Of a DNA stretch of 64,000 bases, positions 27,273-35,216 are shown in pieces (position 1 is the stretch's first letter; the number at the start of each line of letters is the position of its first letter). Source of the stretch: Candidatus Eisenbacteria bacterium. Lineage in GTDB: Bacteria > Orphanbacterota > Orphanbacteria > Orphanbacterales > Orphanbacteraceae. The position numbers were made by a program, and so were the translations under genes. The stretch spans positions 17,231 through 81,230 of the forward strand of contig VGIW01000005.1 in the NCBI GenBank assembly GCA_016867715.1, given 5' to 3'. Under the pieces are notes generated by a model. That model saw only the letters and a program-made list of their open reading frames with translations. It was not told the origin of the DNA and searched no databases.

Positions 27273-27662
27273 CTACTCGGAGGTCCAGCAGTAGCGGTCC
27301 TCGAACACCGTCTTGAAATCGTAAACGCCGACGAAGTCGTCGATCGAATCGGCGGCGGTCTTGGAGAGAACTCCGTGATCGATGAGCATGAACACGATCC
27401 GGCCGAAGTCCTCTGTCGAGCGGAGGCCCCAGTGTTCGAAGACCATGCGCGAGGTCGGACCGAAACGTTGGATCGCGAGGCGCCGGATTCCATCGAGGAG
27501 TTCGCGCCCGTCGACATGCCGCGGCCTCTCGAGCCCGGAGAGCGTGAACTCGAGCGCCTCGAGAAGGAAGAGATACGCCTCCTCTCGGTAGGGGGACTCC
27601 CCGCTTCGTATCGCCTCGAAGGTCGTCCGAAGATCCTTCGCCACGTGCTCAAGCTCCTTCAC
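27273..27662 (-). CDS. Minf_1886-family small conserved protein
   Basis: A 129-residue soluble protein matching the uncharacterised Minf_1886 family known from Planctomycetes, Verrucomicrobia and related groups: YREEAYLFLLEALEFTL, RHVDGRELLDGIRRLAIQRFGPTSRMVFEHWGLRSTEDFGRIVFMLIDHGVLSKTAADSIDDFVGVYDFKTVF. Function unknown. GTG at 27662 lies 14 bp inside the end of bshA. No membrane or signal segment; it looks all-helical. Confidence 0.75.
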   Translation of the reverse strand: MKELEHVAKDLRTTFEAIRSGESPYREEAYLFLLEALEFTLSGLERPRHVDGRELLDGIRRLAIQRFGPTSRMVFEHWGLRSTEDFGRIVFMLIDHGVLSKTAADSIDDFVGVYDFKTVFEDRYCWTSE

Positions 27663-28779
27663 GGATCACGCGTTGATAGATCGCCTCGTATTCGGCCGTG
27701 ATCTTCTCCGTGGAGAAATCCGCGGCCGCGCGCTCCTTGGCCGCGCGGCTCATCTCGCGTCTTCGTGCGGGATTCTGCAACAGCTCCCGGGTCATTTCAA
27801 TCATTCTTTCGAGGTCGCCGAGGGGCGCGAGCGCGCCGTCGACGCCGTTCCGCACGACTTCCGGGAGCCCGCCGCCGTCGTAGCCGACGACCGGCACGCC
27901 GGAAGCCATCGCCTCGAGCGCAACCAGCCCGAAGCTCTCGACGGTGCTCGGGAGAAGGAGCAGGTCGGCGAAGGGGAGGATCCGGTGAACGGCGATCCGG
28001 TTCCCGAGAAAGTGGATCCGGTCTTGCACGCCGAGCTCCTCGGCGAGGATCCGGCAAGGAACCCGCTCCGGCCCGTCGCCGACGAGAAGGAGCTGCGCGC
28101 CGGTCGCCTCGCGCACGCGCGCGAGAAGGCGGACCACGTCCCTCACGTTCTTCACCTTTCGGAAGTTCGAGATGTGCATGAGGACCGGCCCCTCGTCGAG
28201 ATCGAGGCGGTCGCGGAGGCTCTCGTCGGGCGTTCCGGAGAAGACCCTGGGGTTCACGAAGTTCGGGATGACGTCGATCGGCTTCTCGACGCGCAGCTTC
28301 TCCCTCGTCTCGCGCGCGAGGAAACGCGAAACGGCGGTGACCGCGTCGGAACGCTCGATGCTGAACTTCGTGATCTCGAAGAAGCTCTCCTCGCTCCCCA
28401 CGAGGGTGATGTCGGTCCCGTGGAGCGTCGTGACGACCTTCACCCTGCTCTCGCCGAGGATCTGATTGGCGAGGAAGGCGCTCGTCGCGTGCGGGATCGC
28501 GTAGTGGACGTGCAAGAGGTCGAGCTTCTCGCGGCGGACCACCTCGGCCATCCGGACGGCGAGGGCGAGCGAATAGGGAGGATATTTGAAGAGTGGATAG
28601 GTCATGGTCTTGACTTTGTGGAAGACGATCCCGGTCCCCTCGGTCTCGAGACGGAACGGGCGCGAGTAGCTGACGAAATGAACCTCGTGGCCTTTTTCGG
28701 CGAGGGCGTGCCCGAGCTCCGTGGCCACGACCCCCGATCCTCCCGCGGTCGGATAACAGGTGATGCCGATCTTCATCAT
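27649..28779 (-). CDS. bshA: N-acetyl-alpha-D-glucosaminyl L-malate synthase (bacillithiol, step 1)
   Basis: GT4 enzyme of 376 residues that links GlcNAc from UDP-GlcNAc to L-malate. Specific blocks are MKIGITCYPTAGGSGVVATELG, HEVHFVSYSRPFRL, HVHYAIPHATSAFLA, TTLHGTDITLVG and the GT4 nucleotide-binding LPSTVESFGLVALEAMASGVPVVGYDGGGLPEVV; all match BshA more closely than other GT4 enzymes. ATG ATG at 28779 and 28776 overlaps the bshC stop; GAGGAG is upstream. The direct bshC-bshA neighbourhood supports the call. The deacetylase BshB is not in the window. Confidence 0.93.
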   Translation of the reverse strand: MMKIGITCYPTAGGSGVVATELGHALAEKGHEVHFVSYSRPFRLETEGTGIVFHKVKTMTYPLFKYPPYSLALAVRMAEVVRREKLDLLHVHYAIPHATSAFLANQILGESRVKVVTTLHGTDITLVGSEESFFEITKFSIERSDAVTAVSRFLARETREKLRVEKPIDVIPNFVNPRVFSGTPDESLRDRLDLDEGPVLMHISNFRKVKNVRDVVRLLARVREATGAQLLLVGDGPERVPCRILAEELGVQDRIHFLGNRIAVHRILPFADLLLLPSTVESFGLVALEAMASGVPVVGYDGGGLPEVVRNGVDGALAPLGDLERMIEMTRELLQNPARRREMSRAAKERAAADFSTEKITAEYEAIYQRVIREGA

Positions 28780-30398
28780 TTGCTCCTCTCGACGACGAGA
28801 AGGCGCGGGGTTCCCTCGAGGGACGCGGCCTCCTCTTCGACCGCCTCGAGAATCCCCGGCCCATAGCGCGCGAGAAGATGGAGAAGAGAAAGAACCGTCT
28901 CCTGCGGCTTGCCTCCGGGAAAGAGCTCGTTTCGGATTCGGTGGATTCGGTTGCGGCGGTTCTCGCCGCTCTTGTCCGCGAGGCGGAGGAGCTTCTCCCC
29001 CATCCGCTCCGCTTCTCGCGGAAGGCGGGTCCGGGCCGCGTCCTCCGGTCCGAGCGCCCCGGGCGCCGCGCGGTCGAACGCTTCGAGAAGCGACCCGGTC
29101 TCGGCGCGCACTCGCTCGGCGAAGTCCCGAACTTGTTCTTCGATCTCTCCGCCGGTCGTCTTCGGCGTCCTTCCGGGAAGGAGATCCTCGGGCTGAAGGT
29201 TCATCTGTTGAAGAAGTTCGTCGGAGCGCCGGGAGAGGACGAAGACGCTCGCGCGGGGGACGAGCGGCGCTCGTCCTACGCCGAGGCATTCGTAGAGCGG
29301 CCCGAGCTCCGCGTGGTAGAGGAGCTCGGAGTGCCCCGCGATCATCCCGGCGCTCGGGAAGACCGCGTCTTGGACGACCGGGCGGAGAGCGGCCGCGGGA
29401 GTCGCGCGCGTCGCCCCGCTCTCGATCCGATCGGCGAGCTCATTCGCCGGAACCGTCTCTTCCCCTTCCGCGCGCACCCGGTCCCCTTCGAGGAAGAGAG
29501 GGACCCGCGCGTCCCCGTCGACCCGAAAGAGAGGAAGACGCTTCTCATCGAAAGGAATCGGCGGCGCGAAGCCGGCTCGTTCGAGAAGATCCGTTCCCGC
29601 GCGGAGCGCTTCGATCGCCCGGGGAGCGCTGCGAACGGCGGCGGCGAGCACGGAGCGCCCGCGCGGATCGATCTCCGCGTCCCTCCCGTCGAAGAAGACG
29701 ATGTTTTCGGTGCGTCCGATTCGGCGCGCGGTTCGCGCGAAGAGGAACGGGAGGTGTGTTCTCTCTCCGACGAGCGCGCCGAGCTCTTCCAGGAGCGCTT
29801 CCGCTTCGGCGCCCGGGGGAAGGGCCGCGCCAACCGCGCCGAGAAACTCCCTCCATCCATTCGGCTCCGCCGCGAGGGCGCCGACCTGCGTCCTCGGAGG
29901 AGCCGCCGCGAGCGGGGAGCGGATCGTTCCCGGCTCGCCGTGCTCTCGCGCGAGGACGATCCGGTCGATCTCGTCGCGATCCGCGTCGTGCGATGCGATC
30001 CAGAAGAGCGGAACGACGGGGCGGCCGGTTTCGGCGGCGCGAGCGCGCGCGAGCGCGCGGAGCGAGGCCATCTTGTAGAAGACGAGGCAGGGGCCGAGAA
30101 GAACCCCCGGCTGTTGTCCGGCGACCACGAATACCGTGCGGGGATCCGCGAGCGCCGCGCGAAGGTTCGAGCTCTTCTCTCCGTCCGTCTCCCGCGCGAA
30201 CCCGAGAATCCGCTCGGCCGTCTCCGGCGCGATCGGTCCGGGCGAGGTCGGCCCGGACGGAGCGGCCGCGGGTCGGCGAAGCGGGAATCCCGCGTAGAGC
30301 GGCCCGAGCCTCTCCTCGCCGTCGAGATACGACCGGAGGAGCGCCGGGGCCGCCTCGGGGAAGAGCCTCCGCTCGACGCGGAGATCGCTAGGCGCCAT
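28776..30398 (-). CDS. bshC: Putative cysteine ligase of bacillithiol synthesis
   Basis: A 540-residue protein matching BshC, thought to add L-cysteine to GlcN-malate. It has the N-terminal FLYDGEERLGPLYAGFPL-like start (here SYLDGEERLGPLYAGFPL), TVFVVAGQQPGVLLGPCLVFYKMASLRALAR with the nucleotide-binding QQPGxxxGPxYxxxK pattern, VPLFWIASHDADRDEID, a central Rossmann-like core, QDAVFPSAGMIAGHSELLYHAELGPLYECLG, and a C-terminal coiled coil. ATG at 30398 lies 11 bp inside the previous gene. The last 3 bases overlap the bshA start region. Confidence 0.92.
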   Translation of the reverse strand: MAPSDLRVERRLFPEAAPALLRSYLDGEERLGPLYAGFPLRRPAAAPSGPTSPGPIAPETAERILGFARETDGEKSSNLRAALADPRTVFVVAGQQPGVLLGPCLVFYKMASLRALARARAAETGRPVVPLFWIASHDADRDEIDRIVLAREHGEPGTIRSPLAAAPPRTQVGALAAEPNGWREFLGAVGAALPPGAEAEALLEELGALVGERTHLPFLFARTARRIGRTENIVFFDGRDAEIDPRGRSVLAAAVRSAPRAIEALRAGTDLLERAGFAPPIPFDEKRLPLFRVDGDARVPLFLEGDRVRAEGEETVPANELADRIESGATRATPAAALRPVVQDAVFPSAGMIAGHSELLYHAELGPLYECLGVGRAPLVPRASVFVLSRRSDELLQQMNLQPEDLLPGRTPKTTGGEIEEQVRDFAERVRAETGSLLEAFDRAAPGALGPEDAARTRLPREAERMGEKLLRLADKSGENRRNRIHRIRNELFPGGKPQETVLSLLHLLARYGPGILEAVEEEAASLEGTPRLLVVERSK

Positions 30399-31197
30399 GA
30401 ATGCGCTCCAGAATCACCGGCTCCCCGGCGGCGACGCCGAGGCGCCGCGAGGCATTCCCCATCGACACCGCGACCTCGAGGGTTTCCCAGCTCCCGAAGA
30501 GGAGGACGAGGCTTCCGGCCCCCGCTTCGAGGAAAGTGTGAACCCTCGCGTCGATCGAGGTCGCGCCGACGCGCGCCCGGTACGGTGTTCCCCTCGCCCA
30601 ATCCTCGATGAGCGAACGATCGAGGTTCGTAAGAAGGTTGCCGAAACGATCGACCCAGACGACCTCGCCGGTCAGGCGCTCCGCGGTTCGCTGAGGGGGG
30701 CGGATCGGGGAGGGGACGAGCCTCTCGACGCCGATCGGGACGCCGAACCGCTCCGGGTTCTCGCCCCGCGCGAGGCCCGCCGCCGCATGTGCGAAAAGAT
30801 CGCGTGCGTGGAAGGTCGGGCAGATCCGGGGCGGCAGCCATTCCCCTTGCTCGATGCGCCAGGCGCGCGGGGATCCCATGCGGAGGACCTCTCCGAAGAT
30901 CCCGTTGTCCGGCCCGACGTAGAAGAACCCTCCCGCCTCCGCGATCAGCGCGATTCGATCGGTCCCGACCGCCGGATCGACCACGGCGAGGTGGATCGTG
31001 CCGGACGGGAAGCAGGGGGCTGTGTGATTGAGGAGGTGCGCCGCCGATCCGATCGCGCCCGGGGGAACCGAGTGTGTGATGTCGACGAGCACCGCGTCGG
31101 GGGCGAGGCGGAGAAGGACTCCCTTGACCGATGGGACGTACGTCCCCTCGCCGAAATCGGTGAGAAGCGTGATGACCCGCGCGCGTGCGCCGCTCAC
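30388..31197 (-). CDS. SAM hydrolase/hydroxide adenosyltransferase (DUF62 family)
   Basis: A 269-residue enzyme of the DUF62 family, which cleaves S-adenosylmethionine to adenosine and methionine with water. The N-terminus has the substrate-binding ITLLTDFGEGTYVPSVKGVL, followed by LVDITHSVPPGAIGSAAHLL, VHLAVVDPAVGT-like (HLAVVDPAVGT), FVGPDNG-like (YVGPDNGIFGEV), TFHARDLFAHAAA and the C-terminal domain with VDRFGNLLTNL. GTG at 31197 overlaps the AMMECR1 stop (GTGA). Physiological role is uncertain. It lies between an AmmeMemo pair and bshC. Confidence 0.88.
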   Translation of the reverse strand: MSGARARVITLLTDFGEGTYVPSVKGVLLRLAPDAVLVDITHSVPPGAIGSAAHLLNHTAPCFPSGTIHLAVVDPAVGTDRIALIAEAGGFFYVGPDNGIFGEVLRMGSPRAWRIEQGEWLPPRICPTFHARDLFAHAAAGLARGENPERFGVPIGVERLVPSPIRPPQRTAERLTGEVVWVDRFGNLLTNLDRSLIEDWARGTPYRARVGATSIDARVHTFLEAGAGSLVLLFGSWETLEVAVSMGNASRRLGVAAGEPVILERIHGA

Positions 31198-31736
31198 TTC
31201 TCTTCCCCCCACACCTCGGCCTCGAACCGCTCGATCGACGCGCCCTCGCGCCACGAGCCGGGAGGAAGGCCTGCTTTCCGGCAGGTCTCCTCGAGAAAAC
31301 GCTCTGTGCTCCACCCTTCTTCTCCGGCCACTTGCGGGAGAAGGAGCCCGCTCCGATCCCCCTTCCGGATGATGAGACCGTCCCGGCCGACCGCGATCTC
31401 CGACGGGTCCCGCACGGGAACCGGAGCCGTCAGCGCGGAGATCTCGATGCGAATCTCGGGGAGCTCGCGCGGAGCGAGGCTCTCGAAGCGGTAATCGTCG
31501 CGCGCGGCGGCGACCGCCATCTCCGCGACAACGCGCGCGAGCGGCTCTTCGGCGAGCACGCGGCCGATGCACCCGCGGAGCCGACCGGCCCGCGTCAGCG
31601 TCACGAACGCGCCGCGCGCCTCGGCGAGCGGTCCGGCGAGAGGGATCTCGGGCTCGTAGCGTCTCCCCTCGAGAAGAGCCTCGATCGCGGACCTGGCGAC
31701 GGCGAGGAGCTCTTTCCGGTCCGATTCGCCGATCAT
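31194..31736 (-). CDS. AMMECR1-domain protein (AmmeMemoRadiSam system protein A)
   Basis: A 180-residue protein with the AMMECR1 signature: RGAFVTLTRAGRLRGCIGRVLAEEPLARVVAEMAVAAARDDYRFESLAPRELPEIRIEISALTAP, including the invariant RGCIG near residue 53-57, and LLLPQVAGEEGWSTERFLEETCRKAGLPPGSW. ATG at 31736 overlaps the Memo stop (ATGA). In many bacteria it pairs with a Memo protein and a radical SAM enzyme as the AmmeMemoRadiSam set; the radical SAM partner is not in this window. Function unknown. Confidence 0.9.
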   Translation of the reverse strand: MIGESDRKELLAVARSAIEALLEGRRYEPEIPLAGPLAEARGAFVTLTRAGRLRGCIGRVLAEEPLARVVAEMAVAAARDDYRFESLAPRELPEIRIEISALTAPVPVRDPSEIAVGRDGLIIRKGDRSGLLLPQVAGEEGWSTERFLEETCRKAGLPPGSWREGASIERFEAEVWGEEK

Positions 31737-32581
31737 TCGCGCCCCTCCCGAACGAACGCGAGGGAGGCGTAGCCGACCACCTCGCTCTTTCCGCCGGCCG
31801 TATCCCCGGAGTTCGCGTAGCGGAGAAGGCGCGCGCGCGCGCCGAATCGGTCGCGGGCGGCCGCGCCGAGCGCGAGGATCGGACCGATCCCGCACGCCTC
31901 GGTGTTTCCCGCCTCGATCGCTCCGGCGAGCTTCTCGATCTCGAGCCTCTCGAGAAGGTCGAGGAGGAGCCGATCGATGCGGACCGCGTCATCATAGGAG
32001 TGAAAATGCGAGAGATCGGAGCTTGCGAGATAAAGCGTATCGTCCGAGCCGAAGAGGTCGGCGAGCCGCCCCGCGAGCTCCTCGGCGAAGGAGAGGTCGT
32101 GCGAGCCGAGCACGAGCGGGATGAGGCGGAACGCGCCGAGAGAGACCTGGAGGAACGGGATCTGAACCTCGAGCGCGTGCTCCTCGATGTGCGGTCCCGG
32201 CAGGTCGCGGACGAGATCCTTCGCCGCCAGTAGGAGACCGGCCGCCCCCTTCTCGTCGATCGGGACGTCTCCGAGAGGCGTTCGGTAAGCTCCCGCCGGC
32301 CAGATCGACGCTCCGTGAAACGCGGCGCGGTGCGAGGGGGAGAGGACGACGACGCGGGCGAATGAGCGCCCGCGCACCGCGGCGTACGCGGAGCCCGCCA
32401 CCGGTCCCGAGTAGACGTAGCCGGCGTGGGGAGAGACGAGACCGATCACTTCTCCGCCCGGGTTCGATCCCTCCGCTTCGTCCAGGAAGCGGAGGATCTC
32501 CCGTTCCAGATCGCGCGGGTCCGCGGGATAGAACTGCCCGTCCCAGCGGGCCTCTCGAATCGAAGGATGCGTCCTTCGCAC
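31733..32581 (-). CDS. MEMO1-family protein (AmmeMemoRadiSam system protein B)
   Basis: A 282-residue protein of the Memo family, related to class III extradiol dioxygenases. Key blocks are AGQFYPxxxxxL-like (WDGQFYPADPRDLEREI), LVSPHAGYVYSGPVAGSAYAAV (conserved His), VVVLSPSHRAAFHGASIWPAGAYRTPLGDVPID, EEHALEVQIPFLQ, YLASSDLSHFHSYDDA and LLRYANSGDTAGGKSEVVGYASLAF. GTG at 32581 follows a strong GGAGGGAGG. First gene of the Memo-AMMECR1-DUF62-bshC-bshA block, 23 nt after nadB. Function unknown. Confidence 0.9.
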   Translation of the reverse strand: MRRTHPSIREARWDGQFYPADPRDLEREILRFLDEAEGSNPGGEVIGLVSPHAGYVYSGPVAGSAYAAVRGRSFARVVVLSPSHRAAFHGASIWPAGAYRTPLGDVPIDEKGAAGLLLAAKDLVRDLPGPHIEEHALEVQIPFLQVSLGAFRLIPLVLGSHDLSFAEELAGRLADLFGSDDTLYLASSDLSHFHSYDDAVRIDRLLLDLLERLEIEKLAGAIEAGNTEACGIGPILALGAAARDRFGARARLLRYANSGDTAGGKSEVVGYASLAFVREGRE

Positions 32582-32604
32582 GGCCCTCCCTCCTTCTCCT
32601 CAAG

Positions 32605-34158
32605 CTATCCGATTCTCCGGCGGTAAACAACGGTGTTGCGGAGGAAGCGCGGGTCGGCGTGGGGGTAGTCCTCGACGTAGTGGAGGCCGCGGCTCTCGCG
32701 GCGGCGGAGGGCGCAGCGCACGATGAGCGATCCGGTCGCCGCGATGCTCCGAAGCTCGATCAGGTCGCGAGTGAGGACGGAGCCTTCGTAGCACGCCTCC
32801 ACGTCCTTTCGGAGCGAGCGAAGCTCGCGGCGAGCGATCATCAGGCGGTCGACGGTGCGCGCGATGCCGACGTAGCGCCACATGATCGTCCGAATTCGGT
32901 CCCAGAGATCGAGAACGAGGAGCCGCTCCGGCTTCTTCCGTTCGCCGTCCGGCCTGGCCGAGGGGATCCGCCGCGGGAAAGGATCGCCGGAGAAGCGCGC
33001 GGCCACCGACTCGGCCGCGCTCGTCGCGAAGACGAGCGCCTCGAGAAGCGAGTTCGAGGCGAGACGGTTCGCCCCGTGAAGTCCGGTGTGGGCCGCCTCC
33101 CCGCACGCGTAGAGCCGAGGGAGGTTCGTTCTTCCCTCCAAGTCCGTCGAGACGCCGCCGCACATGTAGTGGGCGGCGGGAACGACGGGGATCGGTTCCT
33201 TCGTGACGTCGATGCCGAGGGAGAGGCACTTCCGGTAGATGTTCGGAAAGCGCGAGCGGATCCGTTTCGGCGGGATCGCCGAGAGATCGAGATGCACGTG
33301 GCGTTCGCCGCGGGTCTTCATCTCGCGATCGATCGCGCGGGCGACGACGTCTCGCGGGGCGAGCGAGTCGGTGAAGAGCCGCCCCGCGAGATTGCGGAGG
33401 ACCGCCCCCTCTCCGCGCACCGCCTCGGAGATGAGAAACGACTTGTCGCGCGGGTGGTAGAGGCACGTCGGGTGGAACTGGACGAACTCCAGGTTGGCGA
33501 GGCGCGCCCCGGCCCGATACGCCATCGCGATCCCGTCCCCGGAGGCGATGTCCGGATTGGTCGTATAGAGATAAACCTTTCCGGCGCCGCCCGTCGCGAG
33601 AAGGGTCGTGCGGGCGAGGAAGACGCTCACGGCCCCGCGCGAGGGCCCGAGGGCGAACGCGCCCCAGATCTCGCCGTTCTCGGTTCGGATGAGATCGAAG
33701 ACCTGGCGGTCCTCGAGGACCTTGATGTTCCGGTTCTTTCGGATCGCGGCGAGGAGGCCTCGTTCGATCTCCCGCCCGGTGGCGTCCTTCGCGTGAACGA
33801 TCCTCCGGCGCGTGTGCCCCCCCTCTCTGCCGAGCGCGAGCTTCCCCTCTTCCCGAGAGAACCGGATGCCGATCTCGATGAGCTCGGCGACGAGGGCCGG
33901 CCCCCTCTCCACAACCAGTCGCGCCGCCCTCTCGTTCGAGAGACCCTCGCCGCAGCGAAGCGTGTCGGCGAGGTGGATCTCCGGCGAATCGTCGGGACCC
34001 ATCACGGCCGCGATCCCGCCTTGCGCCAAGTTCGTGTTCGTGTCCGCGCTGTTCTTCTTCGTGAGAACGGTCACCGTTCCGCCGGCGGCGGCGCGAAGGG
34101 CGAAAACGAGCCCGCCGATCCCGCTTCCGAGCACGAGGAAATCGCTTCGATGGATCAC
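32605..34158 (-). CDS. nadB: L-aspartate oxidase
   Basis: FAD flavoenzyme of 517 residues that oxidises L-aspartate to iminoaspartate, the first step of de novo NAD synthesis. It has FLVLGSGIGGLVFALRAA (FAD dinucleotide fold), NTNLAQGGIAAV, GGHTRRRIVHAKDATGREIERGL, EFVQFHPTCLYHPR, PAAHYMCGGVSTDLEGRTNLPRLYACGEAAHTGLHGANRLASNSLLEALVF and a C-terminal helical domain, as in NadB/succinate dehydrogenase flavoproteins. GTG at 34158 overlaps the lpxK stop (GTGA). nadA and nadC are not here. Confidence 0.95.
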   Translation of the reverse strand: MIHRSDFLVLGSGIGGLVFALRAAAGGTVTVLTKKNSADTNTNLAQGGIAAVMGPDDSPEIHLADTLRCGEGLSNERAARLVVERGPALVAELIEIGIRFSREEGKLALGREGGHTRRRIVHAKDATGREIERGLLAAIRKNRNIKVLEDRQVFDLIRTENGEIWGAFALGPSRGAVSVFLARTTLLATGGAGKVYLYTTNPDIASGDGIAMAYRAGARLANLEFVQFHPTCLYHPRDKSFLISEAVRGEGAVLRNLAGRLFTDSLAPRDVVARAIDREMKTRGERHVHLDLSAIPPKRIRSRFPNIYRKCLSLGIDVTKEPIPVVPAAHYMCGGVSTDLEGRTNLPRLYACGEAAHTGLHGANRLASNSLLEALVFATSAAESVAARFSGDPFPRRIPSARPDGERKKPERLLVLDLWDRIRTIMWRYVGIARTVDRLMIARRELRSLRKDVEACYEGSVLTRDLIELRSIAATGSLIVRCALRRRESRGLHYVEDYPHADPRFLRNTVVYRRRIG

Positions 34159-35216
34159 GGGAGATCTTCCTCTCCGAGCGCGGCGAGGAGAGCCGGGAGT
34201 CTCCCCTCGGGGTCCTGAAAGCGGACCTCGACGCGCAGCGTGTGGAGCCCGGCCCGCTCTGCTTCTTCCGGCGCGAGTCGGCTCCGATCTTTTTCGGTCG
34301 TGACCGCGAGCGCGCCGATCCGCGCGGCGCTTTGCGCGATGCGTGCGCGATCCTCGCAGTCGAAACGATGATGATCGGGGAAACGGAGGCGTCCCGCGAT
34401 CCTTGCACCCGTCTCCTCGATCGTCTTCTCGAACGATTCCGGGCTCCCGATCCCGCTCACCGCGAGCACACGCCGGCCGCTGAGGAACGTCCGCGCGTCG
34501 GCGGTCGCGCCGGTCGGAAGAAGCACGCCGATCGTTTCATAGGTAAAGCGAATGCGGGCGGCGGGCGCTCCCGCCCGGTCGAGGACCGCGTCGAGGTTCT
34601 CGTCCGTCCCCTCGAGCGCGCGGACGAGGACGAGGCCGGCGCGGCGGAGCGCGCCCGGAGGTTCGCGAAGGGTCCCGCGCGGAAGAAGACGGCCGTTTCC
34701 GAACGGCCGAACGCCGGGGACGAGAACGATGTCGAGGTCGCGCGCGAGCCTCCGATGCTGCATGCCGTCGTCGAGGAGGAGGAAGTCCGCTCCGAACCGA
34801 TCGATCGCGAGGCGCCCCGTTCGGACCCGGTCTGCGCCGAGGACGATCGGGAGATCCGGGAGGCGGAGCCGAACGAGGCACGGTTCATCCCCGTAGAGAA
34901 GATGTCCCCGAGGTCCCGGCTCCTCTCCGGGAGGCATCGCGACGATCCGTCCCGCCCGCTCCCTCCCGTAGCCTCGGGAGAGGAGCGCGGGGCGTCTCCC
35001 CTCCCCGAGGAGGATCGAGGCGAGCGCGATCGCGACGGGGGTCTTCCCCGTTCCGCCGACCGAGAGGTTCCCGACGCTCGCGACCGGCGCGCCGAGCCGG
35101 ACCGAACGGAGAATCCTTCGGTCATAAAGAGTGTTTCGCAAAAGGACCGCCGCGCGGAAGACCCACTCCCCCGCGGCCCCGAGCGGTCCGCCGATCGGCT
35201 CCGGCCGTCGTTTCAT
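34155..35216 (-). CDS. lpxK: Tetraacyldisaccharide 4'-kinase
   Basis: Adds the 4'-phosphate to the lipid A disaccharide at the inner-membrane face. 353 residues; PVASVGNLSVGGTGKTPVAIAL holds the P-loop (K58), followed by SRGYGR, YGDEPCLVRLRLPDLPIVLGADRVRTG, LLLDDGMQHRRLARDLDIVLV and FPDHHRF, all LpxK signatures. One hydrophobic N-terminal stretch is present. ATG at 35216 overlaps the waaA stop (ATGA). Confidence 0.95.
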   Translation of the reverse strand: MKRRPEPIGGPLGAAGEWVFRAAVLLRNTLYDRRILRSVRLGAPVASVGNLSVGGTGKTPVAIALASILLGEGRRPALLSRGYGRERAGRIVAMPPGEEPGPRGHLLYGDEPCLVRLRLPDLPIVLGADRVRTGRLAIDRFGADFLLLDDGMQHRRLARDLDIVLVPGVRPFGNGRLLPRGTLREPPGALRRAGLVLVRALEGTDENLDAVLDRAGAPAARIRFTYETIGVLLPTGATADARTFLSGRRVLAVSGIGSPESFEKTIEETGARIAGRLRFPDHHRFDCEDRARIAQSAARIGALAVTTEKDRSRLAPEEAERAGLHTLRVEVRFQDPEGRLPALLAALGEEDLP

